Source: Chitinophaga sp. CB10 (GTDB lineage: Bacteria > Bacteroidota > Bacteroidia > Chitinophagales > Chitinophagaceae). From it: a DNA stretch of 64,000 bases. The DNA lies in contig MLAV02000011.1 of NCBI GenBank assembly GCA_001870995.2, positions 124,001-188,000 of the forward strand, in the 5' to 3' direction. The translations under genes were made by a program, and so were the position numbers. Below the pieces are notes generated by a model, which was given only the letters and a program-made list of their open reading frames with translations, made no database searches and was not told where the DNA came from. Within the stretch, counting starts at the first letter, position 1; each line of letters opens with the position of its first letter. Positions 26,701 through 34,820 of the stretch are shown here, in pieces.

Positions 26701-26770
26701 TCACAATTTCCTGATGCGCTTCGGTATTGTGCAACTCCTCCAAGCCTTTCCAATACTTTTTTTGCTCCAT
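23708..26770 (-). CDS. actB: Alternative Complex III Fe-S subunit ActB (Tat-variant)
   Basis: The 1020-residue protein fuses a molybdopterin-oxidoreductase-like domain (residues about 80-690), which in ACIII holds no molybdenum cofactor, to a ferredoxin-like domain. The Fe-S sites are CFGCGACTIAC near residue 770, CQHCDNAPCENVC, CIGTRYCANNC and CSFCVQRL. An N-terminal twin-arginine motif RRDFLKYLG lies near residue 45, followed by SC that looks like a lipobox. It is late in the protein, which is why the family is called Tat-variant. ActB stands on the periplasmic side and links ActA to ActC. Confidence 0.95.
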   Translation of the reverse strand: MEQKKYWKGLEELHNTEAHQEIVKNEFSEELPFESESLLNATTPRRDFLKYLGFTTAAATIAASCETPIKKAIPYVNKPEEITPGVANYYASSYTIDGEFLPLLVKTREGRPIKIEGNTMSTITGGSTTAKSQGAVLSLYDTARLRFPTIGGNETTWTELDKQVSAALAGLGGAPVAILSSTLLSPTTKKVIGEFLAKYPGSRHVVYDAVSYSGMLAANEASYGKRVIPSYHFENAWTVVSLGADFLGTWLNPAEFAKGFAATRKINAKNPEMSRHFAFESTMSLTGANADYRYTHKPSEAGAVALALLAAVGGNVTAPTLDPKVAEGIKKAAASLKANAGKALVVSGSNDVNVQIIVNAINDAIGANGTTIDLANPSNYRQGNDVEMAKLVSDMNAGAIGGLIVYGANPVYDYFDSAKFAEGLKKVKFSVSFNDRVDETTELCKYAAPDHHFLESWNDAEAKPGYYSFVQPTISPLFKTRAAQDSLLTWAGNTTPWVDYLKNEWVAKLGGIEAWDKALQDGVIEPATAPARGGAAFSGDVAGAAAKISSAKKGGKLELVLYEKVAIGNGRLANNPWLQEMPDPITRSTWDNYACISNTLAKTFSTQLGDDYEINLGKKVLKIKANGKEVELPLLIVPGIHPDVVAIAVGYGRSEKVGKAAGGIGKNAYIFSSFNGTTVDYFAPEVAVEATGAKYDVALTQTHNSYEGRPIVKETTLEEFKKNPHEVNEDRAELQKFGKDFRKDATLYHNYEYPGIKWGMSIDLNTCFGCGACTIACQAENNVSVVGKQEVGKAHEMHWIRIDRYFSGDENNPEVVFQPMLCQHCDNAPCENVCPVGATNHSNEGINQMAYNRCIGTRYCANNCPYKVRRLNWRDWNGADSFENNLYDVADMNDNLTRMVLNPDVVVRSRGVMEKCSFCVQRLQDAKLAAKKEGRPVKDGEAKTACQQACAADAIVFGNVNDKNSAIYKIRNEEQTERMYYVLEETHTLPSINYLAKIRNKDAEPKAEKEAAHKEEAHHA

Positions 26771-26842
26771 GTTATATTAACGAGTTACGTTTATAAAATT
26801 TGATATTCTTCTGATCTGAGATATTAGATCTCCAAATCCATC

Positions 26843-28108
26843 CTAGTAGTGACATTTTTGACAATCTGTACCACCTACCATTTCAACGGTTACGCTATCG
26901 ATTTTACCATCTTTCACATCCTGGTGAAGTTTCTCGAAGATGCTGTAATAGCTGTTGTCAGCGAACTGCACTTTGGTAGTACGGTGACAGTTGATACACC
27001 AGCCCATAGACAGGTCAGCGAACTGGTGAACTTCATCCATTTCGGTGATAGCACCATGGCAGGTTTGACACTGCTGTTTACCGGCCACTACGTGTTGGGA
27101 GTGGTTGAAGTAAACGTGGTCAGGCAGATTGTGGATTTTAGTCCACTCAATAGGACGGCCAGGTTTGGTATATTTACCAGCCTCTGGATCCCATCCTACG
27201 TAATCGTATAATTTATGGATCTCCGCAGTACCATCAACTTTTTTGCCTTCTGCTGTAAACAGCTCAGGGCCAGAGTAAGAGTTGATAGACTTGTGGCAGT
27301 TCATACAGATGTTTTCGGAAGGAATCATCGCATGTTTGGACTTCTCAGCACCGGCGTGGCAGTACAGACAGTTGATCTGGTTGATGCCTGCGTGTACCTT
27401 GTGGCTGTAGAAGATCGGCTGCTCAGGCATGTAGTCCTTCTGACGACCCAGGCCGATAGCGCCCTGGATAGTGTAGTAACCCCCCACCATGAATAACAGC
27501 AGAATACCCAGTGCGATGTAAGCTTTGTTCTTGTAGAAAGGAACCGGTTCAGGAGTAGCTACGCCTTCTTTATCACCAGCCAGCTTGTTCAGGTTGCTGT
27601 TGATCTGCATCAGGATCAGCGCTACAATCGCCAGGATCAGGGTGATAATACCGAAAAGGAGGCTATTATCGCTTGATTCACCACCGGCAGGAGCACCATT
27701 CGCATTAGAGCCACCAGCTGGGGTAGGCGGTTTCGCAGTTTTGATGTACTCCAGAATGTTGTCGATATCAGCATCACTGAAAGAGGCAAAAGCCGGCATG
27801 GCCTGCTTACCGTAGGAATTGAACAGATCGTTCGCATACTTGTCGCCAGAAGCAATTACTGACGCTGAGTTGCGAATCCATTGGTGCAGTAATTTCTTAT
27901 CTGCCCATCTGCCCTCCACACCTTGAAGTGCAGGACCTGTCACCTTTTTGAAGACATTGTGACATGAGGCGCAATTCTGTTGGAACAGTGCTTTACCAGC
28001 GTTAGGATCCGCAGCTTTAACGGAAGAAAACGGAATTACTATACTAGCGCATAGAATAAGCACACTCACAAAATGCTTGCGCAAAAGAATGGAAACACGA
28101 CGATACAC
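26843..28108 (-). CDS. actA: Alternative Complex III multihaem cytochrome ActA, with extra cyt c domain
   Basis: The 421-residue protein starts with a signal peptide ending at VKA. A mono-haem cytochrome c domain (CASCH near residue 46, Met ligand region QAMPAFAS) comes first. A membrane helix follows (LLFGIITLILAIVALILMQI), and a second near residue 205. Then there is a pentahaem domain with CLYCH, CMNCH, CQTCH, CINCH and CQKCH, six CxxCH sites in all. The usual ActA has five; the extra N-terminal domain is seen in Bacteroidota. As first gene of the operon it has its own promoter 47 bp upstream. Confidence 0.94.
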   Translation of the reverse strand: MYRRVSILLRKHFVSVLILCASIVIPFSSVKAADPNAGKALFQQNCASCHNVFKKVTGPALQGVEGRWADKKLLHQWIRNSASVIASGDKYANDLFNSYGKQAMPAFASFSDADIDNILEYIKTAKPPTPAGGSNANGAPAGGESSDNSLLFGIITLILAIVALILMQINSNLNKLAGDKEGVATPEPVPFYKNKAYIALGILLLFMVGGYYTIQGAIGLGRQKDYMPEQPIFYSHKVHAGINQINCLYCHAGAEKSKHAMIPSENICMNCHKSINSYSGPELFTAEGKKVDGTAEIHKLYDYVGWDPEAGKYTKPGRPIEWTKIHNLPDHVYFNHSQHVVAGKQQCQTCHGAITEMDEVHQFADLSMGWCINCHRTTKVQFADNSYYSIFEKLHQDVKDGKIDSVTVEMVGGTDCQKCHY

Positions 28109-28154
28109 AGCCTATATAGTTTAGATTTGACCTAAAGTTTCTTAAAAGTGCCAG

Positions 28155-28162
28155 CAAAAATA
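28155..28162 (-). promoter_or_regulatory. Predicted promoter of the act-cta operon
   Basis: The minus strand carries TATTTTTG, matching TAnnTTTG, with TTGG about 22 bp further upstream as a possible -33 element. Transcription would begin near 28148, leaving a 40-nt leader before actA. Confidence 0.6.
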
Positions 28163-28558
28163 AGACAGAATGTTGACAATTTACCAACAAATAAAAAAAA
28201 TAATTGCCGTAAATAATGCCAATTTTTTCCTATTTTCCGAGCCTTAGATACTTCAAAACGCTCACTGCTGGCTAATTATACAGCTCCCTTTTACGGATAC
28301 CGCCCGATGTTATTAATTTATTAGGGGATTGGACGCCTCCGGCTAAACCGCACGCATATATAATATGGCATGAGGTTTCGCGGGGTTATAATATTAATAT
28401 ATGCAGATTGGAATTCTATAATAACCCCCTATATCCTGGTTCTCTATACAATAATATATATAAGCTCTTCCGTCGATTTTTTGAACCGGGTACCTTAATT
28501 TTACCCTTAATAACCTGCCACCTTACCATAATGTTCATTACCCTTAAAAAATTTACCC
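28163..28558. other. Divergent intergenic region, act operon and nlpE-like gene
   Basis: This stretch is AT-rich and shows no convincing gene. It contains several AT palindromes such as the region near 28390-28400, and a TAATTTTA near 28496 that could be a weak -7 box for the lipoprotein gene at 28559. No operator was recognised. Confidence 0.4.
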
Positions 28559-29311
28559 ATGCGCGGACTACTATTCTTCATCACCCTCACCATGGCTTTC
28601 GCAGCCTGTAACAATAATAATAAGACAGCCCGGGAACAGCAGGACTCCATCCGCATCCATCAGACGGCCCCGGGGCAAACCACCAAACTGGCCGGCACCT
28701 ACCAGGGCACCCTTCCCTGCGCCGACTGCCCAGGCATCGATTACCAGATTTCTTTATATGATGACCACACCTACAGTGAACTGACCGCCTACCAGGGCAG
28801 GGGAGAAAATATTGCGACGGTCGAAACAGGTACCTGGAGGGCCGTTAACGACTCCATCGCCATGCTGGAAAAGAAAAACGACAGCGTGTCCTTCGTGGCG
28901 GCGGAGAATAAACTTATCCTGCTCGACAAAGCCGGCAAACGCATCGAAGGCATGCTCGCCAGCAACTATATACTCAAACCCGTGGAAGGAGGGGACCGCC
29001 GCCAACTCCTGGCAGACAAGAAAACCCAGGGCGTCACCTTCTACGCCAACGGCAATGAACCCTTCTGGCAACTGGAACTGGATAAGAAGAATATCCGGTT
29101 TAAAACCCCGGGGGGCGACAGCATCTACACCCCGTTGCCGGCGCCGGCGCTTAATACAGACTCGCTCAAGGTGTACAAAGGCAAAGGCATTACCATTCAT
29201 ATCCGCCCAACCGCCTGCGCGGACGATATGACCGGCTACATGCGGCCCAATACCGTACAATTGCAGGTGGGCGATAAAACATATTCCGGATGTGGCGAGT
29301 TTATTAAATAG
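28559..29311 (+). CDS. NlpE-like lipoprotein with second C-terminal domain
   Basis: The 250-residue protein is a lipoprotein: signal MRGLLFFITLTMAFAAC with acylated Cys17. Residues 45-140 match NlpE-N, including the redox pair CADC (Cys54, Cys57) and the pattern GTYQGTLPCADCPGID. NlpE senses lipoprotein or copper stress in E. coli. Residues 155-250 form a second domain (FYANGNEPFWQLELDK to YSGCGEF) like that of COG3650 proteins, with Cys in PTACADDM and SGCGEF that could form a disulphide. It ends 39 bases before the purN start. Confidence 0.85.
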   Translation: MRGLLFFITLTMAFAACNNNNKTAREQQDSIRIHQTAPGQTTKLAGTYQGTLPCADCPGIDYQISLYDDHTYSELTAYQGRGENIATVETGTWRAVNDSIAMLEKKNDSVSFVAAENKLILLDKAGKRIEGMLASNYILKPVEGGDRRQLLADKKTQGVTFYANGNEPFWQLELDKKNIRFKTPGGDSIYTPLPAPALNTDSLKVYKGKGITIHIRPTACADDMTGYMRPNTVQLQVGDKTYSGCGEFIK

Positions 29312-29318
29312 CAAGTGC

Positions 29319-29326
29319 TAATTTTG
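29319..29326 (+). promoter_or_regulatory. -7 box that decides the purN start
   Basis: TAATTTTG lies 25 bases ahead of a TTG codon at 29351. A start would fall near 29333, so the GTG at 29315 cannot be the start and TTG at 29351 is favoured. Confidence 0.6.
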
Positions 29327-29350
29327 CACCTGGTTTCAAACAACGTAACA

Positions 29351-29917
29351 TTGAAAAATATCGCCATATTCGCCTCAGGCACAGGAAGCAACGCACAAAA
29401 GATTATTGATCACCTGAGGAACTCCACCAAAGGCAAAGTAGCCCTGATCGTATGTAACAAGCCGGGAGCCGGCGTTTTACAGATCGCGGCCAATGAAGGA
29501 ATACCTTCCGTTATTATTGAAAAAGAAGAGTTTTTCCGTGGCGACGCCTACGTGAAACTGTTGCAGGAAAAAAATATAGACCTGATCGTACTGGCAGGAT
29601 TCCTCTGGAAAATCCCCGCCAACCTCGTACAGGCGTTCCCGGATAAGATCATCAACATCCACCCGGCCCTCCTGCCCAAATACGGCGGAAAAGGGATGTA
29701 CGGCCACTTCGTTCACGAAGCCGTGATAGCCGCCGGGGAAAAGGAAAGCGGCATCACCATCCACTTCGTGAATGAAAAATATGACGATGGCGCGCCTATC
29801 CTCCAGGAACGTTGCGAGATCACCGCTGAGGATACCCCGGAGACCCTCGCCAAAAAAGTGCAGGTGCTGGAACACCAGTGGTTCCCCCTAATTGTGGAAC
29901 GATTATTGGAAAAATAA
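29351..29917 (+). CDS. purN: Phosphoribosylglycinamide formyltransferase
   Basis: The protein has 188 residues when read from the TTG at 29351, giving the usual PurN opening (start-KNIAIFASGTGSNAQKII). It transfers the formyl group of 10-formyl-tetrahydrofolate to glycinamide ribonucleotide in purine synthesis. The P-loop-like SGTGSNA, the IVLAGFLWKIP strand and NIHPALLPKYGGKGMYG hold the catalytic Asn and His; the Asp is in EKYDDGAPI. A GTG at 29315 is in frame but upstream of the predicted transcription start. A 7-bp hairpin follows the stop. Confidence 0.93.
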   Translation: MKNIAIFASGTGSNAQKIIDHLRNSTKGKVALIVCNKPGAGVLQIAANEGIPSVIIEKEEFFRGDAYVKLLQEKNIDLIVLAGFLWKIPANLVQAFPDKIINIHPALLPKYGGKGMYGHFVHEAVIAAGEKESGITIHFVNEKYDDGAPILQERCEITAEDTPETLAKKVQVLEHQWFPLIVERLLEK

Positions 29918-29938
29918 AAGGAGTTGACAAGCTCCTTT
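29917..29938 (+). terminator. Weak hairpin after purN
   Basis: AAAGGAG pairs with CTCCTTT across an 8-nt loop, starting at the last base of the stop codon. The T tract is short, so readthrough into the barrel gene is likely. Confidence 0.45.
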
Positions 29939-29954
29939 CTAACCCTTCAACTGT

Positions 29955-30626
29955 ATGAAAAAGACACTGCTGTTAATATGTCTGTTAGTATCCAGCTTCC
30001 TATATTCCTTCGCACAGGAAGATAAACCCTTCCGCCGGAATACCTACCTCAAGGTAAATCCCACCACGTTAATCAATGAACTGGACGTGTACCTGGAACA
30101 GGAAATATCAGACAAGCTCAGTATAGAACTGGGTATCAGTGGTATCTATACGGATTACCCGGACTACGTTCTCACCAAAAAAATCGACTTCGGACAAAAG
30201 AAACCCGATATCAGCACGGAACAATTCGTGGACGGCCGCGGCCTCGGATTCAGGGCCGGCGTTAAACTGTACCTCGTTTCCAGGGAGCTCGCCCCGGCAC
30301 GCGCCGCCGGCACCTACTTCGAACCCATTCTGCTCTATAAAAAAGTATTTTATCCCAACGAAGACGTAACCATTAACGGCGCCGGCTACTCCAACAACGC
30401 CACCAAGGACGTGTACGGCATCCAGCTGCTGGTAGGCCGCCAGTTCCGTAAGGATAAACTGATCCTCGATCCGTTCATCGGCCTGGGCGTCCGTGGTAAA
30501 GTGTACCAGTACACCACCTACCACGGCGTGGAAAATAACGGCGTACAGGTAAACGATGGCCGCCTCGTAAGCGTACTGCCCAGCCTTCACCTGGGGATCA
30601 AGATCGGGTTGAACCTCGCCCGCTAA
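29955..30626 (+). CDS. Outer-membrane beta-barrel protein, small
   Basis: The 223-residue protein has a signal peptide (MKKTLLLICLLVSSFLYSFAQ) and then amphipathic strands with a terminal KIGLNLAR. Residues 34-60 (INELDVYLEQEISDKLSIELGISGIYTDY) look like the first strands of a small OmpA- or DUF3575-type barrel. No enzymatic motif was seen. Its last four bases overlap the convergent TonB receptor gene. The role is unknown. Confidence 0.7.
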   Translation: MKKTLLLICLLVSSFLYSFAQEDKPFRRNTYLKVNPTTLINELDVYLEQEISDKLSIELGISGIYTDYPDYVLTKKIDFGQKKPDISTEQFVDGRGLGFRAGVKLYLVSRELAPARAAGTYFEPILLYKKVFYPNEDVTINGAGYSNNATKDVYGIQLLVGRQFRKDKLILDPFIGLGVRGKVYQYTTYHGVENNGVQVNDGRLVSVLPSLHLGIKIGLNLAR

Positions 30627-33076
30627 AAAGGTACGATCACCTTCATACTGATATTCCTTCCCATGTTGTAAATACCGGACCTGCCGTTCGGCGAAGCGCT
30701 GTAGTATTCAAAATATTTCAACCGGTTCAGGCCCGACTGGTAAGCCTTATCGAACAGGTTATCCGCCTGCACGTACAATTCAAACAGCGGCTTGTCCTGC
30801 TTATTTTCAATGGTAGCGCCCACGCCGACGTTTACCAGCGTATAGCCAGGGGTATAGGTTTCCGTGTTATCCACGCCGTAGTAGCGGGACTGCGCGGCAT
30901 ATACATCCACCCCGCCGCGGATATAGGCCTGGCGGAAGCGCTTCCAGCCGGGCGCCGTGAGCTTCAAATCCGAGCGGATATGCAGGGGCGGTATCAGCGG
31001 CAGGTATTTCGCCAGCCTGCCATATTGGTCAATCAGCTCCCTGTTCCTGTTTTGCCCCTCCGTATAAGCCAGGCTGTTATTCCAGCTAAACCATGCCCAG
31101 CGCCGCGGATGCAGGTTAGCCGTAACTTCTGCGCCAAACAGGCGGGCCTTCGACTGCTGGTAACTGTACGTCACATTGCCCGGCACTATCACCACCGGCT
31201 CCCCGTTGGCATCGTATAGCCGCGCCTGATAGATATAATGCTGGATGTTATTATTGAACAGTTCCACGCTCAAATCCAGGTCCGGCAGGTAAGCGAGGAA
31301 CCCAAGGTCCTGCTGGAAGCTAAACTCCGGCTTAAAGCCGCGGTTGCCCAGGTACACGATGTGCGCGCCCGGATCAAGGCCGTTGGAGCCGATCTCCGTA
31401 ATATTAGGCGCACGGTACCCCCTGGCGATATTCCCTTTTATCAACACCCGCCCGCTGAGGTTGTACGTAATCCCGAGGCTCCCCGACATACCCGTGTAAT
31501 TGTTGCTGAAGGCAGGAAACTGAAGAACGGCGCCGGCACTATCGTTGGCGCGATGACCAAAACCGGTATTCTTATCTTCCCCCACATAAAAATCATCCCA
31601 CCGGATATGCCGCAGATCATACCGGATACCGCCGGAAACATCCAGCTTCCCGAAAGATTTCCTGGCAAACACAAAGCCGCCGATGTCAAACAACCGGTAA
31701 TCAGGGATCGGAAAATCAGTAGCGTCCTTGCTTTTATTCACCTGGTACATCCCGTTTACGCCCACGGAAGTTTCCACCCCGGCCATCGCGGGGAGATTGT
31801 GGCGCAGGTCGTAATTGAGGGTATTCAACACTACGTATAGCCCTGCCTGTGAGGGGTAAACCGGATGGTTATACTCCCGGCGGATACTCTGCTGGAACCC
31901 CAGCGTACCCGTCAGCTCGCCGCCGCCCAGCCGGAACATGCTGCGGTTATAGAGGCGGTAATGCTGTATGTGCTGGTGCAGGGGGTTCAGGGAGTAGGTC
32001 TTCAGGTCCGCCTCCGGCACAATTGGCCTGTTACGGATATCGTCCTCATCGCCTTCCCTGACCTGCCGGGTAAATTTCCTGGTAAGGGAATCCCGGCTCC
32101 CATCGGGTATTTCCTGGAGGTTGTTGTAGAGCGTGGCCCCGAAATGGGTGTAACCCCATTTTTTATCTAATTGGGTGAGGGCAGATAAATTAGTTTCGCG
32201 GAAGGCAGTACCATACACGTATCCATCCACCGGATTCCGGTAGCTGTGTGCCGTGCGAACGGTGCCGCGCAAGGCATATTTCCAGTCGTTACGTTGCAGG
32301 GAAAAGCCCAGCGAAGATCCAACCAGGCCGTTGTTAGTCTGGTAATCCGTCAGGAAGCTGCCCTGCAGCTTATTTTGCGGGCCTGCCGGCACTTCCGGGA
32401 TGATGTTGATCACGCCGGCCAGGGCGTCCGAGCCATAGGTAAGACTGGCGGGGCCTTTCACCACTTCCGCGCGGGATACGCCGTACTGGTCTATTTCAAT
32501 ACCATGCTCATCGCCCCACTGCTGGCCTTCCTGCCGCAGTCCGTCGTAAAGGGTCAGCACCCTGTTATAGCCCAGCCCGCGGATAAAAGGCTTGGAGATA
32601 TTAGGGCCCGTGGTAACGGCGCTGATGCCCGGCACGCCCCGCACGATGGCGTCTATCAGGTTGGTATTCACCTGGGCGACCATCTCCTTCTTTCCGATAA
32701 TGGCAACAGGAACGGGATTTTTGCGGGCTACCGTGTTGCGGGAAACGCCGGTCACCACTACTTCGTCCAGGCGGGAGAGGTCCTCAGCAAGCTGCACTTC
32801 CGGCAGCGTTTCCGCCGTGCCGCTAAAAGTATGGGTAAAAGTTTTAGGCTGATACCCCATCATGGATACCGCCACTTCCCAGGCGCCGGGCTTAACGGCG
32901 AGTTGGTAATTACCCCCCTTATCGGTAACGGTACCGGTGCGCAGGGCGGGTATGGCAACCGTGGCAAATTGCAGCGGCCTGCCGGCGGCGGTCACCCTTC
33001 CCTTTACGGTGGCCTGCTGCCCGAATGCCAGTACAGTGAATAATTGCAGGTACAGAACAGTAAAAAATCTTTTCAT
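30623..33076 (-). CDS. TonB-dependent outer-membrane receptor
   Basis: The 817-residue protein has a signal peptide (to FG), a carboxypeptidase-regulatory-like domain at about 20-100 (VKGRVTAAGRPLQFATV), a plug domain around 115-225 (PVPVAIIGKKEM, FIRGLGYNRVLTLYDGLRQEGQQW) and a 22-strand barrel ending in MKVIVPF. It imports a metal chelate or similar ligand using the proton motive force. The neighbours (CobW GTPase, MerC, Fur-family regulator) point to zinc or another divalent metal, by inference. The upstream gap holds its own -7 box and a DtxR-like palindrome. Confidence 0.92.
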   Translation of the reverse strand: MKRFFTVLYLQLFTVLAFGQQATVKGRVTAAGRPLQFATVAIPALRTGTVTDKGGNYQLAVKPGAWEVAVSMMGYQPKTFTHTFSGTAETLPEVQLAEDLSRLDEVVVTGVSRNTVARKNPVPVAIIGKKEMVAQVNTNLIDAIVRGVPGISAVTTGPNISKPFIRGLGYNRVLTLYDGLRQEGQQWGDEHGIEIDQYGVSRAEVVKGPASLTYGSDALAGVINIIPEVPAGPQNKLQGSFLTDYQTNNGLVGSSLGFSLQRNDWKYALRGTVRTAHSYRNPVDGYVYGTAFRETNLSALTQLDKKWGYTHFGATLYNNLQEIPDGSRDSLTRKFTRQVREGDEDDIRNRPIVPEADLKTYSLNPLHQHIQHYRLYNRSMFRLGGGELTGTLGFQQSIRREYNHPVYPSQAGLYVVLNTLNYDLRHNLPAMAGVETSVGVNGMYQVNKSKDATDFPIPDYRLFDIGGFVFARKSFGKLDVSGGIRYDLRHIRWDDFYVGEDKNTGFGHRANDSAGAVLQFPAFSNNYTGMSGSLGITYNLSGRVLIKGNIARGYRAPNITEIGSNGLDPGAHIVYLGNRGFKPEFSFQQDLGFLAYLPDLDLSVELFNNNIQHYIYQARLYDANGEPVVIVPGNVTYSYQQSKARLFGAEVTANLHPRRWAWFSWNNSLAYTEGQNRNRELIDQYGRLAKYLPLIPPLHIRSDLKLTAPGWKRFRQAYIRGGVDVYAAQSRYYGVDNTETYTPGYTLVNVGVGATIENKQDKPLFELYVQADNLFDKAYQSGLNRLKYFEYYSASPNGRSGIYNMGRNISMKVIVPF

Positions 33077-33154
33077 CTTCAGGTCCTATTATCAATTTTT
33101 AAAACAGGGCATTGGATAGTAACAAATGTTTAGACTTCCGAAGCTTATTTTTTA

Positions 33155-33162
33155 CAAAACTA
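33155..33162 (-). promoter_or_regulatory. Predicted -7 box of the TonB receptor gene
   Basis: The minus strand reads TAGTTTTG, a fit to TAnnTTTG, and would start transcription about 72 bases before the ATG. Its upstream region holds the palindrome at 33195-33210. Confidence 0.5.
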
Positions 33163-33194
33163 TAATGAAGAATTTAAATTTGCTTTAATTATTT

Positions 33195-33210
33195 TTTAGG
33201 TCAACCTAAA
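33195..33210. promoter_or_regulatory. Candidate metal-regulator operator TTTAGGTCAACCTAAA
   Basis: Seven-base arms TTTAGGT and ACCTAAA around CA form a near-perfect palindrome. It begins exactly after the cobW stop codon and lies about 33 bases upstream of the TonB receptor -7 box. The arms resemble boxes bound by DtxR/MntR-type regulators (TTAGG...CCTAA). The regulator itself is not in the window. Confidence 0.5.
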
Positions 33211-34392
33211 TTAATAGATTAAAAAAGGGTCTTTGAAGGGTTTTCCCTGCAGGTAATCCGCCACTTCCTTTTCTGTACAGAGGCAGCTTTCCAGCTCTTT
33301 CACCACCGTATCCCGGTCCATAAACTGCCCGATGATCACCAGTTCGTTATAACGATCGGCAAACCGGGCATCCCAGCGGCCGGTAATCAACTGCAAGGTT
33401 TCCTCATCTACCTGCCAGCGCTGCCGCGGTATGGCGCACCACCAGTAGCCGGCTTTATCCGCCCGCACGGAGCCGCCCGCCTGGCTCCAGTTGATAGCCA
33501 CCTGCGGCCGGGATGCCAGCCAGAAGAGGCCTTTGGAACGTATCACATTACCCGGCCACTGCTGCTGGATGTAATGCCAGAAGCGCTCCGGGTGGAAAGG
33601 CTTGCGGCTGCGGAAGACAAAGGAGGAAATCCCGTATTCCAGCGTTTCCGGCGTATGATCCGCTTCCAGCTCCGCCTGCCAGCCCGCGCTTTGGGAAGTG
33701 CTGTCAAAATCAAAGAGTTTGGTATCCATAATTTCGTGCAAGGGCACGGCGCCGTTAATGGTCCGGATAATCTTTGCATGCGCGTTCAGCTTGCGGATCA
33801 TAGCGGACAGGACTCCTAACTTTTCTTCGCTCACCAGGTCGCATTTATTCAGGAGGATCACGTCGGCAAATTCCACCTGGTCGGTCAATAAATTCACGAG
33901 CGTGCGGCCGTCGTCCTCATCTGTCAAACCCTTGTCCTGCAAGCGTTCCATGCTGCTGAAATCATTCAGGAAATTAAAGGCGTCCACCACCGTCACCATG
34001 GTATCCAGGCGGCTGACGGCGCTGAGGTCGATCCCATTTGCTTCATCCTGGTAACAGAAAGTTTGCGCGACTGGGATCGGCTCTGAGATGCCCGTGGATT
34101 CGATCAGGAGGTAATCAAACCTGTTTTCCGCGGCCAGTTTTTCCACTTCCTGCAGGAGGTCTTCCCGGAGCGTACAGCAAATGCAGCCGTTGCTGAGTTC
34201 CACCAGCTTTTCTTCCGTCTGATGCAGCACCTGTTGGCTCTTCACCAGTTGCGCGTCTATATTCACTTCGCTCATGTCGTTGACGATTACCGCCACTTTC
34301 ATTCCTTCGCGGTTATGCAGCACGTGATTAAGGACAGTAGTTTTCCCTGCGCCGAGGAAACCACTCAGCACCGTTACCGGTAATTTGTTCAT
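33211..34392 (-). CDS. CobW/ZNG1-type metallochaperone GTPase
   Basis: The 393-residue protein is a G3E-family GTPase. The Walker A motif is FLGAGKTTV (residues 12-20), the metal-binding GCICC is at residues 69-73, and SGISEPIPVAQTF-like text near 117 marks the switch. LLNKCDL near residue 180 is the guanine specificity motif. A CobW C-terminal domain covers about 250-385. Such proteins hand zinc or cobalt to client metalloenzymes when metal is scarce. It starts 11 bases after merC ends on the same transcript. Confidence 0.9.
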   Translation of the reverse strand: MNKLPVTVLSGFLGAGKTTVLNHVLHNREGMKVAVIVNDMSEVNIDAQLVKSQQVLHQTEEKLVELSNGCICCTLREDLLQEVEKLAAENRFDYLLIESTGISEPIPVAQTFCYQDEANGIDLSAVSRLDTMVTVVDAFNFLNDFSSMERLQDKGLTDEDDGRTLVNLLTDQVEFADVILLNKCDLVSEEKLGVLSAMIRKLNAHAKIIRTINGAVPLHEIMDTKLFDFDSTSQSAGWQAELEADHTPETLEYGISSFVFRSRKPFHPERFWHYIQQQWPGNVIRSKGLFWLASRPQVAINWSQAGGSVRADKAGYWWCAIPRQRWQVDEETLQLITGRWDARFADRYNELVIIGQFMDRDTVVKELESCLCTEKEVADYLQGKPFKDPFLIY

Positions 34393-34403
34393 ATGTAAGT
34401 TTT

Positions 34404-34817
34404 TTAGTTGGCGGTAGTAGCAGATCCGGATGGATGTTTAGGGTGACTGTGGCGGAGGTTGATCCAGTGGGCGGCTACCAGCAGGCCCGCGCCCAGCGCA
34501 ATGATCCCTCCTTCGTAAGCATGAAATAATTCAACAAAATGACCCGCTACCAGGCATACAAATCCCAACCCGAAAAGCAGCAGCGGCCATACTTTCCTAT
34601 GCCGGTAACGGTAGCCCCGCCCCAGGGCCAGGCAGCCGGCCAGGAAGGAAACCGTGAGCAGACAATATTCCAGGAGCCCATGCCCCGTAAAGTGCAGCCC
34701 CAGTAGGGGCAGCGCAGAGAGGAGCAAAGGCAGCAAAGCACAATGTATGGCGCATAGTACAGAGGCGCTAATACCCAATACATCCAGGTTCAGCCTGGAA
34801 AAAAGTCGGTCTATCAT
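34404..34817 (-). CDS. MerC domain membrane protein
   Basis: The 137-residue protein has four hydrophobic helices, with a Cys-His pair in the first (SVLCAIHCALLPLLL) of the kind MerC uses for mercury or related soft metals. The C-terminal tail is His-rich (HWINLRHSHPKHPSG). In Bacteroidota, MerC-domain genes commonly sit with CobW genes in zinc-related regions, so Hg resistance is not implied. It is the first gene of the merC-cobW unit; its leader has an 18-bp tandem duplication. Confidence 0.82.
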   Translation of the reverse strand: MIDRLFSRLNLDVLGISASVLCAIHCALLPLLLSALPLLGLHFTGHGLLEYCLLTVSFLAGCLALGRGYRYRHRKVWPLLLFGLGFVCLVAGHFVELFHAYEGGIIALGAGLLVAAHWINLRHSHPKHPSGSATTAN

Positions 34818-34820
34818 CTC

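Noticed and set aside
34404..34817. Mercury resistance operon
   Set aside because: MerC-like protein is present, but merR, merA, merT and merP are absent and the neighbours point to general divalent-metal handling.
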